From Paenisporosarcina sp. FSL H8-0542 (GTDB lineage: Bacteria; Bacillota; Bacilli; Bacillales_A; Planococcaceae), in assembly GCF_038632915.1 (NCBI RefSeq), contig NZ_CP152050.1:751001-815000 (forward strand): 64,000 nucleotides of DNA, written 5' to 3'. How positions within the stretch are numbered: the stretch's first letter is position 1; every line of letters starts with the position of its first letter. A program made the position numbers and the translations under genes. Of the stretch, positions 43,926-55,058 are shown in pieces. The notes beneath the pieces are model-generated. The model was not told where the DNA came from. It did not search any database and saw nothing but the letters and a program-made list of their open reading frames with translations.

Positions 43926-44738
43926 GTGACAGTCATTACGAAAATCATGCGTCAAAAAAATAATCCTGAACGTTATAATATTTATATAGAGGAAAAATAC
44001 GCATTTGCGGTAGATGAATCGCTTCTTATTAAGTACCAATTATCGAAAGGCAAAGTGCTGGAGGATTGGGAAAGAGATGAAATCGTCTATGACGACGAAG
44101 TGCGAAAAGCATTTAACAAAGCACTTCAATTCTTGAGTTTCCGTATGCGGAGTGAACACGAAGTTAAGAAGAAACTGCTTGATGCTGAATACGGAGAAGC
44201 CGTTGTTTTGGAAGCCATTCAAAAATTGTATCAATTGAATTTTTTGAACGACGAATCCTTTTCTAAAGCATTGCTTGAAACGCAAAAGAAAACAGGTAAA
44301 AAAGGTCCTCGTGCCATCCAACAGGAACTCAAGAAAAAAGGAATCGATAAATCGTTGCAAGAAGAAGTGCTTGAAACGTATACGGAAGAAGACCAAATTG
44401 AAATTGCAAAAGGTCTGGCTGCAAAAATAGCCAACCAGCATTCATCCAAAACGCCAATGCAAGTAAAGCAAAAAATTCAGGACACCTTGTTGCGTAAGGG
44501 ATACTCTTATGCCATTATTAGCAAAGCTATTGAAGATATTGAATTTGAAACAGAACCAGAAGAATGGGAAGAAATGATTGCAGATCAAGGAGATAAAATC
44601 TGGCGGAAATTCTCTTCGAAATATACCGGGTTTGATCGTAAACGCAGAGTGAAGCAAGCCTTGTATGTAAAAGGTTTCCCTGCAGAACAAATCGAAATGT
44701 TTATTGGAAAAAAGGAGCTCGAAGAAGATGGAAATTGA
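43926..44738 (+). CDS. recX: RecX, regulator of RecA
   Basis: 270 aa of repeated three-helix units, e.g. ALQFLSFRMRSEHEVKKKL, YQLNFLNDESFSKALLE and KLYQLNF-type segments. RecX binds RecA filaments and limits or modulates recombination. GTG 43926, 6-7 nt after GAGGTGA, is preferred to an upstream TTG. Overlaps yfhH by 11 nt. Confidence 0.9.
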   Translation: MTVITKIMRQKNNPERYNIYIEEKYAFAVDESLLIKYQLSKGKVLEDWERDEIVYDDEVRKAFNKALQFLSFRMRSEHEVKKKLLDAEYGEAVVLEAIQKLYQLNFLNDESFSKALLETQKKTGKKGPRAIQQELKKKGIDKSLQEEVLETYTEEDQIEIAKGLAAKIANQHSSKTPMQVKQKIQDTLLRKGYSYAIISKAIEDIEFETEPEEWEEMIADQGDKIWRKFSSKYTGFDRKRRVKQALYVKGFPAEQIEMFIGKKELEEDGN

Positions 44739-45060
44739 AAAAAAATATAGTCAGATGTCCGAACAGGAATTACGCCAAGCAATCGCCAAACTACTGGAAC
44801 AGGCACGTAAAGCGAGTCAGCTTGGTCATGTAAACGAATATGCTGTTCTGGAACGTAAAGCAATTATGGCACAAGCTTATTTAGTAGATCCTGCATCGAT
44901 TGTACCTGGAGAAATGTATCGGATTGAAGGAGATCCAGGAGTCTTTTTCCAAGTGGATTACTTAAAAGGGCGTTTTGCTTGGGGTTACCGACTTGGTGGG
45001 GAAAAATTTACTGAAGCATTGCCGATATCCATGCTAAAACCATTGAAGGAGGGAAAATAA
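44728..45060 (+). CDS. DUF1811 protein, YfhH-like
   Basis: 110 aa: an N-terminal helical hairpin (MSEQELRQAIAKLLEQARKA) and a C-terminal SH3-like beta part (FFQVDYLKGRFAWGYRLGG). Matches B. subtilis YfhH, of unknown function. ATG 44728 follows AAGGAG inside recX; coupled to it. Confidence 0.85.
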   Translation: MEIEKKYSQMSEQELRQAIAKLLEQARKASQLGHVNEYAVLERKAIMAQAYLVDPASIVPGEMYRIEGDPGVFFQVDYLKGRFAWGYRLGGEKFTEALPISMLKPLKEGK

Positions 45061-45061
45061 T

Positions 45062-45331
45062 ATGCAACAGCAAATCGAACAATTAGTTCAAGAACTTGCA
45101 GCAAAGAATGAGTCATTATCTGTCGCCAAAGCACGTGTGTGGATTGAATTATTATGGTCAGATTTTGAATCATCTTACGCAAAAGCGGGCTATGATTATA
45201 AAGGTACCGAAGTTACTGAGAAAGTAATTCGTCAATGGATTGAAAGCTATGGAGAACGGATTCATGAATTTGCAGGTAACAATCCTAAATATGCTCATTT
45301 GCTACAAGTGGACAACGATTCACAACAATAA
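45062..45331 (+). CDS. WVELL-family protein, YfhJ-like
   Basis: 89 aa, helical. VWIELLWSDFESSYAKAGYDY contains the WVELL-type signature of the YfhJ family. Starts one base after the yfhH stop, so recX-yfhH-yfhJ is one coupled unit. The function is unknown; conservation next to recX suggests a shared role. Confidence 0.8.
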   Translation: MQQQIEQLVQELAAKNESLSVAKARVWIELLWSDFESSYAKAGYDYKGTEVTEKVIRQWIESYGERIHEFAGNNPKYAHLLQVDNDSQQ

Positions 45332-45365
45332 GAAAAGATTTGTTAACCGATTATGGTTATCGAAT

Positions 45366-45402
45366 AAGAAAAGTACACGACATCGAGTGTCGTGTACTTT
45401 TT
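45366..45402. terminator. Bidirectional terminator
   Basis: AAAAGTACACGACA / TGTCGTGTACTTTT perfect 14-bp stem, TCGAG loop; between yfhJ and the convergent yfhP gene. Confidence 0.9.
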
Positions 45403-46381
45403 AGTTTGAAAGGAAATCCAATTTTTTATGAAGTTTTTCTTCACTGAAAATCCAGCCAGTATAAGAATTAACGATTTCCAGATCTTCATTTAAATGAGCA
45501 ACAGCTACGAATGGGTAATAATCATTGCTGCGATAACGCAAATCAATGAGACGAACTTCATGAATGTGATCATGATCTGTAATTTCCCAACGGTATATAG
45601 GAGAGAATGAGATGAAAGCTTGCAAGTTCTTGTCTTTCAATGCAGCTTTCACAAGGGGAGAATCTGGTATCGTTTTACGTTCAAAGCGATCGTAAATATT
45701 GATTGAACGTCCATAAGCTCTACCTACATAGTGATGCGTTTTAGAGATTGCTGCAATACGCCATTGGAAAAAACGAATCGTTGGTGCGATGATGATTTCT
45801 TCCGCAGTAGGAATCGTATTTTTAACTGCATGTCTGACTGCATGCTGGACTGCAAACCTAAGAAGGTAATAGACAAAAACAATTGCGTATAGCAACAGCA
45901 TTGTATATACCGGATTTGCACCGAATGCCCAGAACAACAAGGCGACCACATGCAAACCAAAAATGATGGGATCAAATGTATTGATTACTCCAAGAGCCAC
46001 CCATTTATTTGAAAATGGACGTAGCGCTTGCGTTCCGTATGAATTGAATATGTCCACAAAAACATGGAGAAATACGGCCAGAAATGTCCATAACCATAAA
46101 TGCATTAGGTCTGAACTCGGCATAATTAAATGAAGGACGCCGGAAATCGCCAAAGGCCATAGCAAGACAGCCGGAATGGAATGGGTAATGCCACGATGAT
46201 GGCGAATATATACCGCATTATTTCTTAATTTCAGGACCGTATCAAGGTCAGGAGCCTGTGAACCAATAATGGTTCCTGCAATGACGGCTGTGGCGGTCAT
46301 GGAATGGTTAGCAACCACTGGGTCAATCATGGCTAGTCCACCTAAAGCGATTCCCATGACAACATGAGTACCTGTATCCAA
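45401..46381 (-). CDS. Membrane-bound metal-dependent hydrolase, YfhP/YdjM family
   Basis: 326 aa. The metal-binding N-terminal part (DTGTHVVMG, APDLDT, RHHRGITHSI) is embedded between membrane helices, followed by a soluble C-terminal half. B. subtilis YfhP (327 aa) is the counterpart and starts at the same DTGTH. TTG 46381 is chosen since AAGGAG lies nine bases away; earlier ATGs lack one. The substrate is unknown. Confidence 0.85.
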   Translation of the reverse strand: MDTGTHVVMGIALGGLAMIDPVVANHSMTATAVIAGTIIGSQAPDLDTVLKLRNNAVYIRHHRGITHSIPAVLLWPLAISGVLHLIMPSSDLMHLWLWTFLAVFLHVFVDIFNSYGTQALRPFSNKWVALGVINTFDPIIFGLHVVALLFWAFGANPVYTMLLLYAIVFVYYLLRFAVQHAVRHAVKNTIPTAEEIIIAPTIRFFQWRIAAISKTHHYVGRAYGRSINIYDRFERKTIPDSPLVKAALKDKNLQAFISFSPIYRWEITDHDHIHEVRLIDLRYRSNDYYPFVAVAHLNEDLEIVNSYTGWIFSEEKLHKKLDFLSN

Positions 46382-46544
46382 CTGTATCAACTCCTTTTGT
46401 ATGGAGACTGCCCGAATAATTTTGTTCATCATAAGATATTTTTGTTAAAATAACAAACGGTTAGACTTCCAAGATTGATTGCATTCTACAAATTGGTATA
46501 CCCGTAATGTAGAACATGTAATCAACAGAATGTAGGTGTAAAGT

Positions 46545-48355
<1,811 letters not shown>

Positions 48356-48368
48356 AAAAAAATTTGTA

Positions 48369-48398
48369 AGCATAAGTTTTCTCAACCTGCACACATTA
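48369..48398 (+). promoter_or_regulatory. Candidate sigma-G promoter of sspE
   Basis: AGCATA (48369-48374), 17-nt spacer, CACATTA (48392-48398); compare TGAATA and CATACTA for sigma-G. Matches are 4/6 and 5/7, and the position upstream of a SASP gene supports forespore expression. Confidence 0.5.
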
Positions 48399-48420
48399 AT
48401 GAGTATGGAGGTGAAAATTC

Positions 48421-48633
48421 ATGCCAAACAAAAACAACAACCAACCAACCAACGCTGCAGAAGTACGTAGACAAAATCAACAATCAACGATGGGTACTCC
48501 AGCTAACTTCACTACAGAGTTCGGTTCTGAAACTGATGTTAACGAAGTAATCCAACGCAATCAACAATCTGCTCAGAAGAAAAACAATGCTTCTGGTCCA
48601 CAAGCAAACCGCAACAATAATTCAACTAAATAA
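48421..48633 (+). CDS. sspE: Gamma-type small acid-soluble spore protein SspE
   Basis: 70 aa, Asn/Gln-rich, no membrane segment. A GPR-like cleavage site TEFGSETD and repeated QNQQS blocks mark it as gamma-SASP, an amino-acid store broken down at germination that does not bind DNA. GGAGGTG lies before the ATG. Shows that the organism forms endospores. Confidence 0.9.
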   Translation: MPNKNNNQPTNAAEVRRQNQQSTMGTPANFTTEFGSETDVNEVIQRNQQSAQKKNNASGPQANRNNNSTK

Positions 48634-48648
48634 TGAATATTCACCACT

Positions 48649-48683
48649 AATCAGCGAGGGCTTATGCCTTCGCTGATTTTTTT
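48649..48683 (+). terminator. Intrinsic terminator of sspE
   Basis: AATCAGCGAGGGC / GCCTTCGCTGATT with a TTAT loop and T7. Confidence 0.9.
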
Positions 48684-48705
48684 GCTACAGTTTTTGTAAA
48701 TTGGT

Positions 48706-48714
48706 TGGTATAAT
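48706..48714 (+). promoter_or_regulatory. Extended -10 promoter of ygaC-like gene
   Basis: TGGTATAAT, an extended -10 with perfect hexamer, 56 nt before the chosen ATG 48770. No good -35 is visible. Confidence 0.55.
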
Positions 48715-48769
48715 GAGTACACTGCAAGATTTATATATATTGTGCTTTGACGAAAAGGTGGGCTTATCC

Positions 48770-49315
48770 ATGTCAATACCAGCAGAAGGAGAAACGATTC
48801 AGATCCACAGCTACAAGCATAACGGCAAAATCCACCGCGTCTGGCAGGAAACAATGGTTCTGAAAGGGACAAGAAATATTGTCATTGGCGCGAACGAACG
48901 CACGCTCGTTACCGAGTCAGACGGTCGCACTTGGTTAACACGGGAACCATCGATTTGTTATTTCCATGCTGAACACTGGTTTAATATCATTTGTATGTTG
49001 CGCGAAGATGGTGTGTACTATTACTGCAATATTAGTTCACCATTTATTTACGATAACCAATCTTTAAAATACATTGATTACGACTTAGATGTTAAAGTCT
49101 TCCCAGATATGACATTTACAATTTTGGACGAAGATGAATTTGAAGATCATAAAAAGCAAATGAATTATCCTGAGGTTATTGATACGATCTTACATCGTAA
49201 TGTGGAAAAACTAATTAGTTGGATTAAACAACGAAAAGGACCATTTGCACCAGATTTTATCGAGGTGTGGACAAGCCGTTACCTATTTCACAAGCAACTT
49301 CGAATACGTGAGTAA
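48770..49315 (+). CDS. DUF402 nucleoside tri-/diphosphatase, YgaC/Ntdp-like
   Basis: 181 aa. DUF402 segments: [50 protein letters not shown] with the metal-binding aspartates, and [10 protein letters not shown]. The S. aureus member (Ntdp) hydrolyses nucleoside tri- and diphosphates. ATG 48770 with AAAGGTGGG 7-10 nt upstream is preferred to the upstream reading from 48701. Confidence 0.85.
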   Translation: MSIPAEGETIQIHSYKHNGKIHRVWQETMVLKGTRNIVIGANERTLVTESDGRTWLTREPSICYFHAEHWFNIICMLREDGVYYYCNISSPFIYDNQSLKYIDYDLDVKVFPDMTFTILDEDEFEDHKKQMNYPEVIDTILHRNVEKLISWIKQRKGPFAPDFIEVWTSRYLFHKQLRIRE

Positions 49316-49320
49316 ATGAT

Positions 49321-49347
49321 GCCTGTTGAATCCCAACAGGTTTTTCA
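49321..49347 (+). terminator. Intrinsic terminator
   Basis: CCTGTTG / CAACAGG hairpin with a short loop and T5 directly after the ygaC-like gene. Confidence 0.8.
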
Positions 49348-49368
49348 TTTGGAAAGGAAAGTGAACGG

Positions 49369-51120
49369 ATGAGCAGTACAAAAAGATACATGAAGTTTGT
49401 TAAACCATATACTTGGCAAATTGTCCTCACGGTTGCCATTGGGATTGTCAAATTTGCCATCCCGTTATTTATTCCACTATTAATTAAAATTGTAATTGAC
49501 GATATCATCAGTGTAGATACATTGACAGATGCGGAAAAGACGCGGCAGTTATTTTATTGGCTGGGCGGAACTGCACTCGTATTCTTCATTGTAAGACCTC
49601 CGATTGAGTATTACCGACAATACTATGCACAACTTGTCAGTAACAAAATTTTGTATGATATAAGACAAGAATTATACGCACACTTGCAACGCCTGAGTTT
49701 GCGGTTTTATTCAAACACACGGGTTGGAGAAGTCATCTCCCGTGTAATCAACGACGTTGAACAAACCAAAAACTTTGTCATGATTGGCTTAATGAATTTA
49801 TGGTTGGATTTAGCCACGATTTTGATTGCTGTTGCGATCATGCTGACAATGGATGTTCCATTAACTCTCGTTACATTACTGGCTTTCCCATTCTATGCGT
49901 TCAGTGTGAAATACTTCTTCGGACGATTGCGTGACCTAACTCGAAAACGGTCTCAAGCACTGGCGGGTGTCCAAAGTTATTTGCATGAACGTGTCCAAGG
50001 TATGAGCATCATTAAAAGTTTTACTTTGGAAAAACATGAACAGCAAATTTTTGATAAAGCAAATGGCGAGTTTCTTGACAAGGCTGTTGATCATACAAAA
50101 TGGAATGCGAAAGCTTTTGCTGTAGTCAACACCATTACGGATGTTGCGCCACTTTTGGTTATTGCCTACGCTGGATATCAAGTTATCAATGGAAATTTAT
50201 CTGTCGGGACAATGGTTGCGTTTATCGCGTATATCGAACGTCTTTATAATCCTTTAAGACGATTGGTCAATTCATCAACTACACTGACGCAAGCGTTTGC
50301 TTCAATGGACCGGGTATTCGAACTAATGGATGAAAAATACGATATTGAAGATGGTCCAAATGCGCAGGATATGCCGACTATTAAAGGGAAACTGCAGTTT
50401 GATCACGTTTCTTTCAAATACGAGGAAGAAAATAATCTCGTGTTAAATAATATGAATTTCACGGTAGAGCCAGGTCAAACAGCTGCTTTTGTAGGAATGA
50501 GCGGAGGTGGGAAGTCGACCATCATCAGTATGATTCCCCGATTTTATGATGCAACAAGCGGTTCGGTCAAAATAGATGACCAGGATATTAAAGATGTAAA
50601 ACTTCATTCATTACGCGAACAGATTGGAATAGTATTGCAAGATAACATACTGTTCAGCGACTCTGTGAAAGCAAATATACTTATGGGACGTCCAGATGCT
50701 ACGGAAAACGAAGTAATTGAAGCGGCAAAAGCTGCGAACGCTCATGACTTTATCGTTTCGCTACCCGAAGGTTACGAGACGAAAGTCGGGGAACGTGGAG
50801 TCAAGTTGTCAGGAGGACAAAAACAACGTGTTGCCATTGCGCGCGTATTCCTGAAAAATCCTCCAATTTTAGTTTTGGACGAAGCAACTTCTGCGTTGGA
50901 CTTGGAAAGCGAGTCCTTGATACAGGACTCTTTGGAGCGCTTGGCACATGACCGGACCACGATTATTGTCGCCCATCGCCTTTCGACGATTACTCATGCG
51001 GATCAAATCTTTGTTATTGATCATGGCGAACTAAAGGAACAAGGAACGCATGATGAATTAATGAATTCGAAGGGAATATATTACAACTTATTTCAAGTTC
51101 AACAACTGGATATAGACTAA
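49369..51120 (+). CDS. ABC exporter half-transporter, YgaD-like
   Basis: 583-aa fused permease-ATPase: six membrane helices (about 15-310), then an ABC domain with Walker [10 protein letters not shown], signature LSGGQKQRV and Walker [13 protein letters not shown]. Lipid or drug exporter of the MsbA/BmrA type. The substrate is unknown. Same place as ygaD in B. subtilis. Confidence 0.9.
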   Translation: MSSTKRYMKFVKPYTWQIVLTVAIGIVKFAIPLFIPLLIKIVIDDIISVDTLTDAEKTRQLFYWLGGTALVFFIVRPPIEYYRQYYAQLVSNKILYDIRQELYAHLQRLSLRFYSNTRVGEVISRVINDVEQTKNFVMIGLMNLWLDLATILIAVAIMLTMDVPLTLVTLLAFPFYAFSVKYFFGRLRDLTRKRSQALAGVQSYLHERVQGMSIIKSFTLEKHEQQIFDKANGEFLDKAVDHTKWNAKAFAVVNTITDVAPLLVIAYAGYQVINGNLSVGTMVAFIAYIERLYNPLRRLVNSSTTLTQAFASMDRVFELMDEKYDIEDGPNAQDMPTIKGKLQFDHVSFKYEEENNLVLNNMNFTVEPGQTAAFVGMSGGGKSTIISMIPRFYDATSGSVKIDDQDIKDVKLHSLREQIGIVLQDNILFSDSVKANILMGRPDATENEVIEAAKAANAHDFIVSLPEGYETKVGERGVKLSGGQKQRVAIARVFLKNPPILVLDEATSALDLESESLIQDSLERLAHDRTTIIVAHRLSTITHADQIFVIDHGELKEQGTHDELMNSKGIYYNLFQVQQLDID

Positions 51121-51154
51121 AAAGGTTCTCCTGAAAAGGGGAACCTTTTTTTGT
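51119..51154 (+). terminator. Intrinsic terminator
   Basis: AAAAAGGTTCTCC / GGGGAACCTTTTT with a TGAAAA loop; overlaps the stop of the ABC exporter gene. Confidence 0.9.
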
Positions 51155-51187
51155 TAAACAATAGAAGTATGACTTATATAATAAATA

Positions 51188-51215
51188 TTGCAATTATAAT
51201 TATTATTTGTATAAT
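51188..51215 (+). promoter_or_regulatory. Promoter of the peptide ABC operon with PerR-like sequence in the spacer
   Basis: TTGCAA (51188-51193), 16-nt spacer, TATAAT (51210-51215). The spacer is TTATAATTATTATTT (51194-51208), which differs from the PerR/Fur-type consensus at two places; in such AT-rich sequence this may be chance. Confidence 0.5.
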
Positions 51216-51296
51216 AAAGAACATATCGAATTTTCTGAAATAATGATACTAATAAAACTATTTATTTCGTATGCTAGGAAAAGGAGGGCCATCATC

Positions 51297-52316
51297 ATGA
51301 GTGAACGAAAAGCGATTCTTCAAGTAAGAAGTCTTCAAACATCCTTTTTCACAGATGACGGAGTAATTCCCGCAGTAGACAATATTGATTTTTCCGTACA
51401 TGAAGGAGAAGTACTCGGTATCGTAGGGGAATCTGGTTGTGGGAAAAGTGTTACTTCTTTATCCATTATGGGGTTAGTACCAAGTCCTCCAGGTAGAATT
51501 ACTGGTGGTGAAATTCTTTTCGGCGATAAGGACTTAACTAAATTAAGCGATAAAGAAATGCGTAAAGTCCGCGGCAACGACGTGGCAATGATTTTCCAAG
51601 AGCCTATGACATCTTTGAATCCATTGTTCACAATAGGGAATCAATTGATGGAAGCCATTCTTATCCATAAAAAAGGCTGGTCAAAAAAACAAGCAAATAC
51701 ACGTGCAATTGAAATGCTTACCCTTGTAGGTCTTCCGCGTGCTAATGAATTGATGAAAGAATATCCGCATCAATTATCAGGTGGGATGAGACAGCGGGTC
51801 ATGATAGCGATGGCTCTTGTATGCGATCCGAAAGTGTTAATTGCAGATGAACCGACAACTGCACTTGATGTAACTATTCAAGCGCAGATTCTGGCATTGA
51901 TGAAAGACTTGAATGAACGATTGAATACAGCTGTTTTGTTAATCACACATGATCTTGGGGTTGTGGCAGAGACTTGTGAAAGAGTTGTGGTCATGTATGC
52001 GGGCAAAATTGTTGAAGAAGGTCCGGTTCAAACGATTTTTAAAGACCCTCAACATCCATATACAAAAGGATTGTTGCAATCCGTTCCGGACATGCGTTAT
52101 AAAAAACAACGTTTATATTCAATTCCCGGTAATGTACCAAAACCGGGTACCATAAATACTGGATGTCGCTTTGCTGCACGATGCGAGTTTGCATTTGAAA
52201 AGTGCCTGACACACAATCCAGAATTGTATAAAACTGCATCGGTACATAAGACAAGATGCTTCTTGTACGAAGATCAGGAGGTATCCACTCATGACAGAAC
52301 CCTTGTTGAAAGTTGA
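51297..52316 (+). CDS. Peptide ABC transporter ATP-binding protein, DppD/OppD type
   Basis: 339 aa. Walker A GESGCGKS, signature LSGGMRQRVM, Walker B VLIADEPTTALD, and the C-terminal oligopeptide-transporter tail with CRFAARCEFAFEKC. ATG 51297 follows AAGGAGGG. First gene of a five-gene importer operon; overlaps the next gene by 26 nt. Confidence 0.9.
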   Translation: MSERKAILQVRSLQTSFFTDDGVIPAVDNIDFSVHEGEVLGIVGESGCGKSVTSLSIMGLVPSPPGRITGGEILFGDKDLTKLSDKEMRKVRGNDVAMIFQEPMTSLNPLFTIGNQLMEAILIHKKGWSKKQANTRAIEMLTLVGLPRANELMKEYPHQLSGGMRQRVMIAMALVCDPKVLIADEPTTALDVTIQAQILALMKDLNERLNTAVLLITHDLGVVAETCERVVVMYAGKIVEEGPVQTIFKDPQHPYTKGLLQSVPDMRYKKQRLYSIPGNVPKPGTINTGCRFAARCEFAFEKCLTHNPELYKTASVHKTRCFLYEDQEVSTHDRTLVES

Positions 52317-53274
52317 AGGACTTAAGAAGTATTTTCCCATACGTAAAGGATTACTCAGTCGTGTGTCTGGGCATGTAAAAGCGGTTGATGATGTATCGTT
52401 TTATGTAAATAAAGGCGAAACCCTGGGAATTGTGGGCGAGTCTGGCTGTGGGAAATCTACTACCGGTCGCATGCTTATGAGATTACTAGAACCGTCAGAG
52501 GGAAAAGTAGTTTTCGATGGTAAAGAACTGACGAATATATCCGATGATGATATGCGAAAGGCACGCCGGGAAATTCAAATGGTTTTCCAGGATCCATATG
52601 CTTCCTTAAATCCTAGACATACCATTGAGAAGATTTTGGAGGAGCCTCTGATTGTACACGGAATCGGTGACGCCAAAACCCGCAAAAAGAAAGTCCATGA
52701 TTTTCTGGAGATTGTTGGGTTAAGCAGTTACCATGCAAAACGCTATCCTCATCAATTCAGTGGTGGACAACGTCAGCGTATCGGCATTGCCCGTGCGCTC
52801 ATGACGAACCCTAAACTGATTATTGCAGATGAGCCCGTTTCAGCTCTTGACGTGTCCATTCAAGCACAAGTGTTGAACTTGATGCAGGATTTACAAAAAG
52901 AATTAAACCTGACTTATATATTTATCGCGCATGATCTAGGGGTTGTTCGTCATATAAGTGATCGAGTAGGGGTTATGTATCTAGGCAAAATGGTCGAGCT
53001 TGCTAAAAGTGAGTTGCTTTATGACAAGCCACTTCACCCTTATACACAGGCTTTGTTGTCTGCTGTACCGATTCCGGATCCGAATTTTGTGCGGGAACAA
53101 ATGCTTATAAAAGGAGATATTCCTAGTCCGTCAAATCCTCCGTCGGGATGTACTTTCCACACGCGCTGTCCTTTTAAAATGGATGTGTGTACAAAAATCG
53201 TACCGAAGTTAGAAGAAGTTGAACCAGGTCATTCTGTTGCCTGCCACCTATACGGTGAACATGCGCAACAATGA
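52291..53274 (+). CDS. Peptide ABC transporter ATP-binding protein, DppF/OppF type
   Basis: 327 aa. Walker A GESGCGKST, signature FSGGQRQRIG, Walker B LIIADEPVSALD, and the OppF C-terminal CTFHTRCPFKMDVC motif. AGGAGG inside the upstream gene precedes the ATG. Pairs with the preceding ATPase as a heterodimer. Confidence 0.9.
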   Translation: MTEPLLKVEGLKKYFPIRKGLLSRVSGHVKAVDDVSFYVNKGETLGIVGESGCGKSTTGRMLMRLLEPSEGKVVFDGKELTNISDDDMRKARREIQMVFQDPYASLNPRHTIEKILEEPLIVHGIGDAKTRKKKVHDFLEIVGLSSYHAKRYPHQFSGGQRQRIGIARALMTNPKLIIADEPVSALDVSIQAQVLNLMQDLQKELNLTYIFIAHDLGVVRHISDRVGVMYLGKMVELAKSELLYDKPLHPYTQALLSAVPIPDPNFVREQMLIKGDIPSPSNPPSGCTFHTRCPFKMDVCTKIVPKLEEVEPGHSVACHLYGEHAQQ

Positions 53275-53304
53275 TAAATAAACAAACAATATGGAGGGGT
53301 CAAT

Positions 53305-54909
53305 TTGAGTAAGAAGAAACTGTGGTCACTTGCTTTATTAACAATGCTAGTCCTCTCAACGATTTTAGCGGGCTGTCAATCTGATTCATCAGACGGAAAC
53401 AGCGGAGACGACGAAAAAGAACCGAAAATTTTAGTGTTTGGTCGTGGTGGAGATTCTGTATCTCTAGATCCGGCAACTGTAACTGATGGAGAATCATTTA
53501 AAGTAACGCAAAACGTTTTTGAAACACTTGTGAACTTCGGTAAACAAGATACAGAAATCAACCCAGGCCTTGCAAAAGAATGGAAGCCTTCAGAGGATGG
53601 CTTAACTTATACATTCCAATTGGAAGAAGGCGTTAAGTTCCATGATGGTACTGACTTCAATGCAGAAGCTGTTGTAGCTAACTTTGAGCGTTGGGCAAAT
53701 GGTTCTGGTGAAGACTTCTATTACTATTCATCAATGTTCGGTGGTTACAAAGGTGATGAAGGACATGTTATCGATTCTGTTACTGCAGATGGAGATTACA
53801 CAGTCGTGTTCAAATTAAAACGTCCACAAGCACCATTCCTTAAAAACTTAGCAATGAGCCCGTTCGGTATTGCGAGCCCGAAAGCTTTTGAAGAACAAGG
53901 AGCAAAATTCGGCGATAATCCAGTAGGTACTGGACCATTCAAATTTGTCGAGTGGAAACGTAATGATTCAATCACAATTGAAAAGAACGAAGATTATTGG
54001 GTTAAGGGTCTTCCTAAACTTGATAAAGTAGTTTTCAAAGCAATTCCAGATAACTCAGCTCGTTTGAACGCTTTAAACACAGGTGAAATTGATTTGGCTG
54101 ATGGTGTAAATCCTGCTGATGGCAAATCTGTTGAAAGCAACTCAGAATTGCAATTATTCGAACGTCCATCAATGAACGTTGGTTACTTAGGTTTAACTAG
54201 TACACGTCCTCCATTTGATAAAGTGGAAGTACGTCAAGCAATTAACCATGCAATTGACAAACAAGCGATCGTAGATGCATTCTTTGAAGGTCGCGCTGAA
54301 GTAGCGAAAAACCCAATGCCTCCAGTAATCAGCGGCTATAATGACGACATTGCTGGATATGATTTCGATCCAGAAAAAGCAAAAGCACTATTAGCTGAAG
54401 CTGGTCTTGCAGAAGGCTTTGAAATGGAACTATGGGCAATGCCTGTACCACGTCCATATATGCCAGATGGCCAAAAAGTGGCAGAAGTTATTCAATCAAA
54501 CTTAGCTGATGTTGGCATCAAAGCGAAAATCGTTACATTCGAGTGGGCAACTTACTTGGAAAAAGCTCGTAACGGAGAAGCAGATGCATTCATGTTAGGT
54601 TGGACTGGTGATAATGGTGATGCGGATAACTTCCTATACGTATTACTTGATAAAGACAATATCGGAAGCAATAACTATTCATACTATAGCAACGACGAAT
54701 TACACGACATCCTAATTGAAGCACAATCAGAAGTTGATGAAGACAAGCGAAATGAACTTTACGGTCAAGCTCAAGAAATCATTTTCGAAGACGCTCCGTG
54801 GGTACCGCTTGCTCACTCTACTCCACTTCTTGCAGGTAAAGCGAATCTGGTAGACTTCTTACCACATCCGACTGGTTCTGATAAGTTAGCAGAAGTAGAC
54901 TTCAAGTAA
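53305..54909 (+). CDS. Peptide-binding lipoprotein, SBP family 5 (DppE/OppA-like)
   Basis: 534 aa. Lipoprotein signal with lipobox LAGC (Cys24), an acidic Ser/Asp/Gly linker, then the family-5 fold: SLDPATVTDGESFKVTQNVF, GLTYTFQLEEGVKFHDG and VRQAINHAIDK. Captures di- or oligopeptides (or glutathione) outside the membrane. Starts at TTG 53305 after GGAGGGG. A hairpin after the gene probably lowers permease expression. Confidence 0.9.
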   Translation: MSKKKLWSLALLTMLVLSTILAGCQSDSSDGNSGDDEKEPKILVFGRGGDSVSLDPATVTDGESFKVTQNVFETLVNFGKQDTEINPGLAKEWKPSEDGLTYTFQLEEGVKFHDGTDFNAEAVVANFERWANGSGEDFYYYSSMFGGYKGDEGHVIDSVTADGDYTVVFKLKRPQAPFLKNLAMSPFGIASPKAFEEQGAKFGDNPVGTGPFKFVEWKRNDSITIEKNEDYWVKGLPKLDKVVFKAIPDNSARLNALNTGEIDLADGVNPADGKSVESNSELQLFERPSMNVGYLGLTSTRPPFDKVEVRQAINHAIDKQAIVDAFFEGRAEVAKNPMPPVISGYNDDIAGYDFDPEKAKALLAEAGLAEGFEMELWAMPVPRPYMPDGQKVAEVIQSNLADVGIKAKIVTFEWATYLEKARNGEADAFMLGWTGDNGDADNFLYVLLDKDNIGSNNYSYYSNDELHDILIEAQSEVDEDKRNELYGQAQEIIFEDAPWVPLAHSTPLLAGKANLVDFLPHPTGSDKLAEVDFK

Positions 54910-54921
54910 CAAACTGACTGA

Positions 54922-54957
54922 TGGGGAGAAGTCTACGTGATTTCTCCCCATTTTATT
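54922..54957 (+). terminator. Partial terminator or mRNA-stabilising hairpin inside the operon
   Basis: TGGGGAGAA / TTCTCCCCA stem with an 11-base loop and TTTTATTT, between the binding protein and the permease genes. This position is typical for making more binding protein than permease. Confidence 0.7.
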
Positions 54958-55058
54958 TACGAAAACAAATGAAATGAAATCGTGGAAACGGGCTGCAGTC
55001 ATATTGGTCCACTAAGAATTTTGATTTACATATCGCATCAGATGGAGAGGTGAAGACA

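Noticed and set aside
49369..51120. ABC exporter as a drug-resistance island gene
   Set aside because: It is at the conserved ygaD position and shows no sign of transfer.
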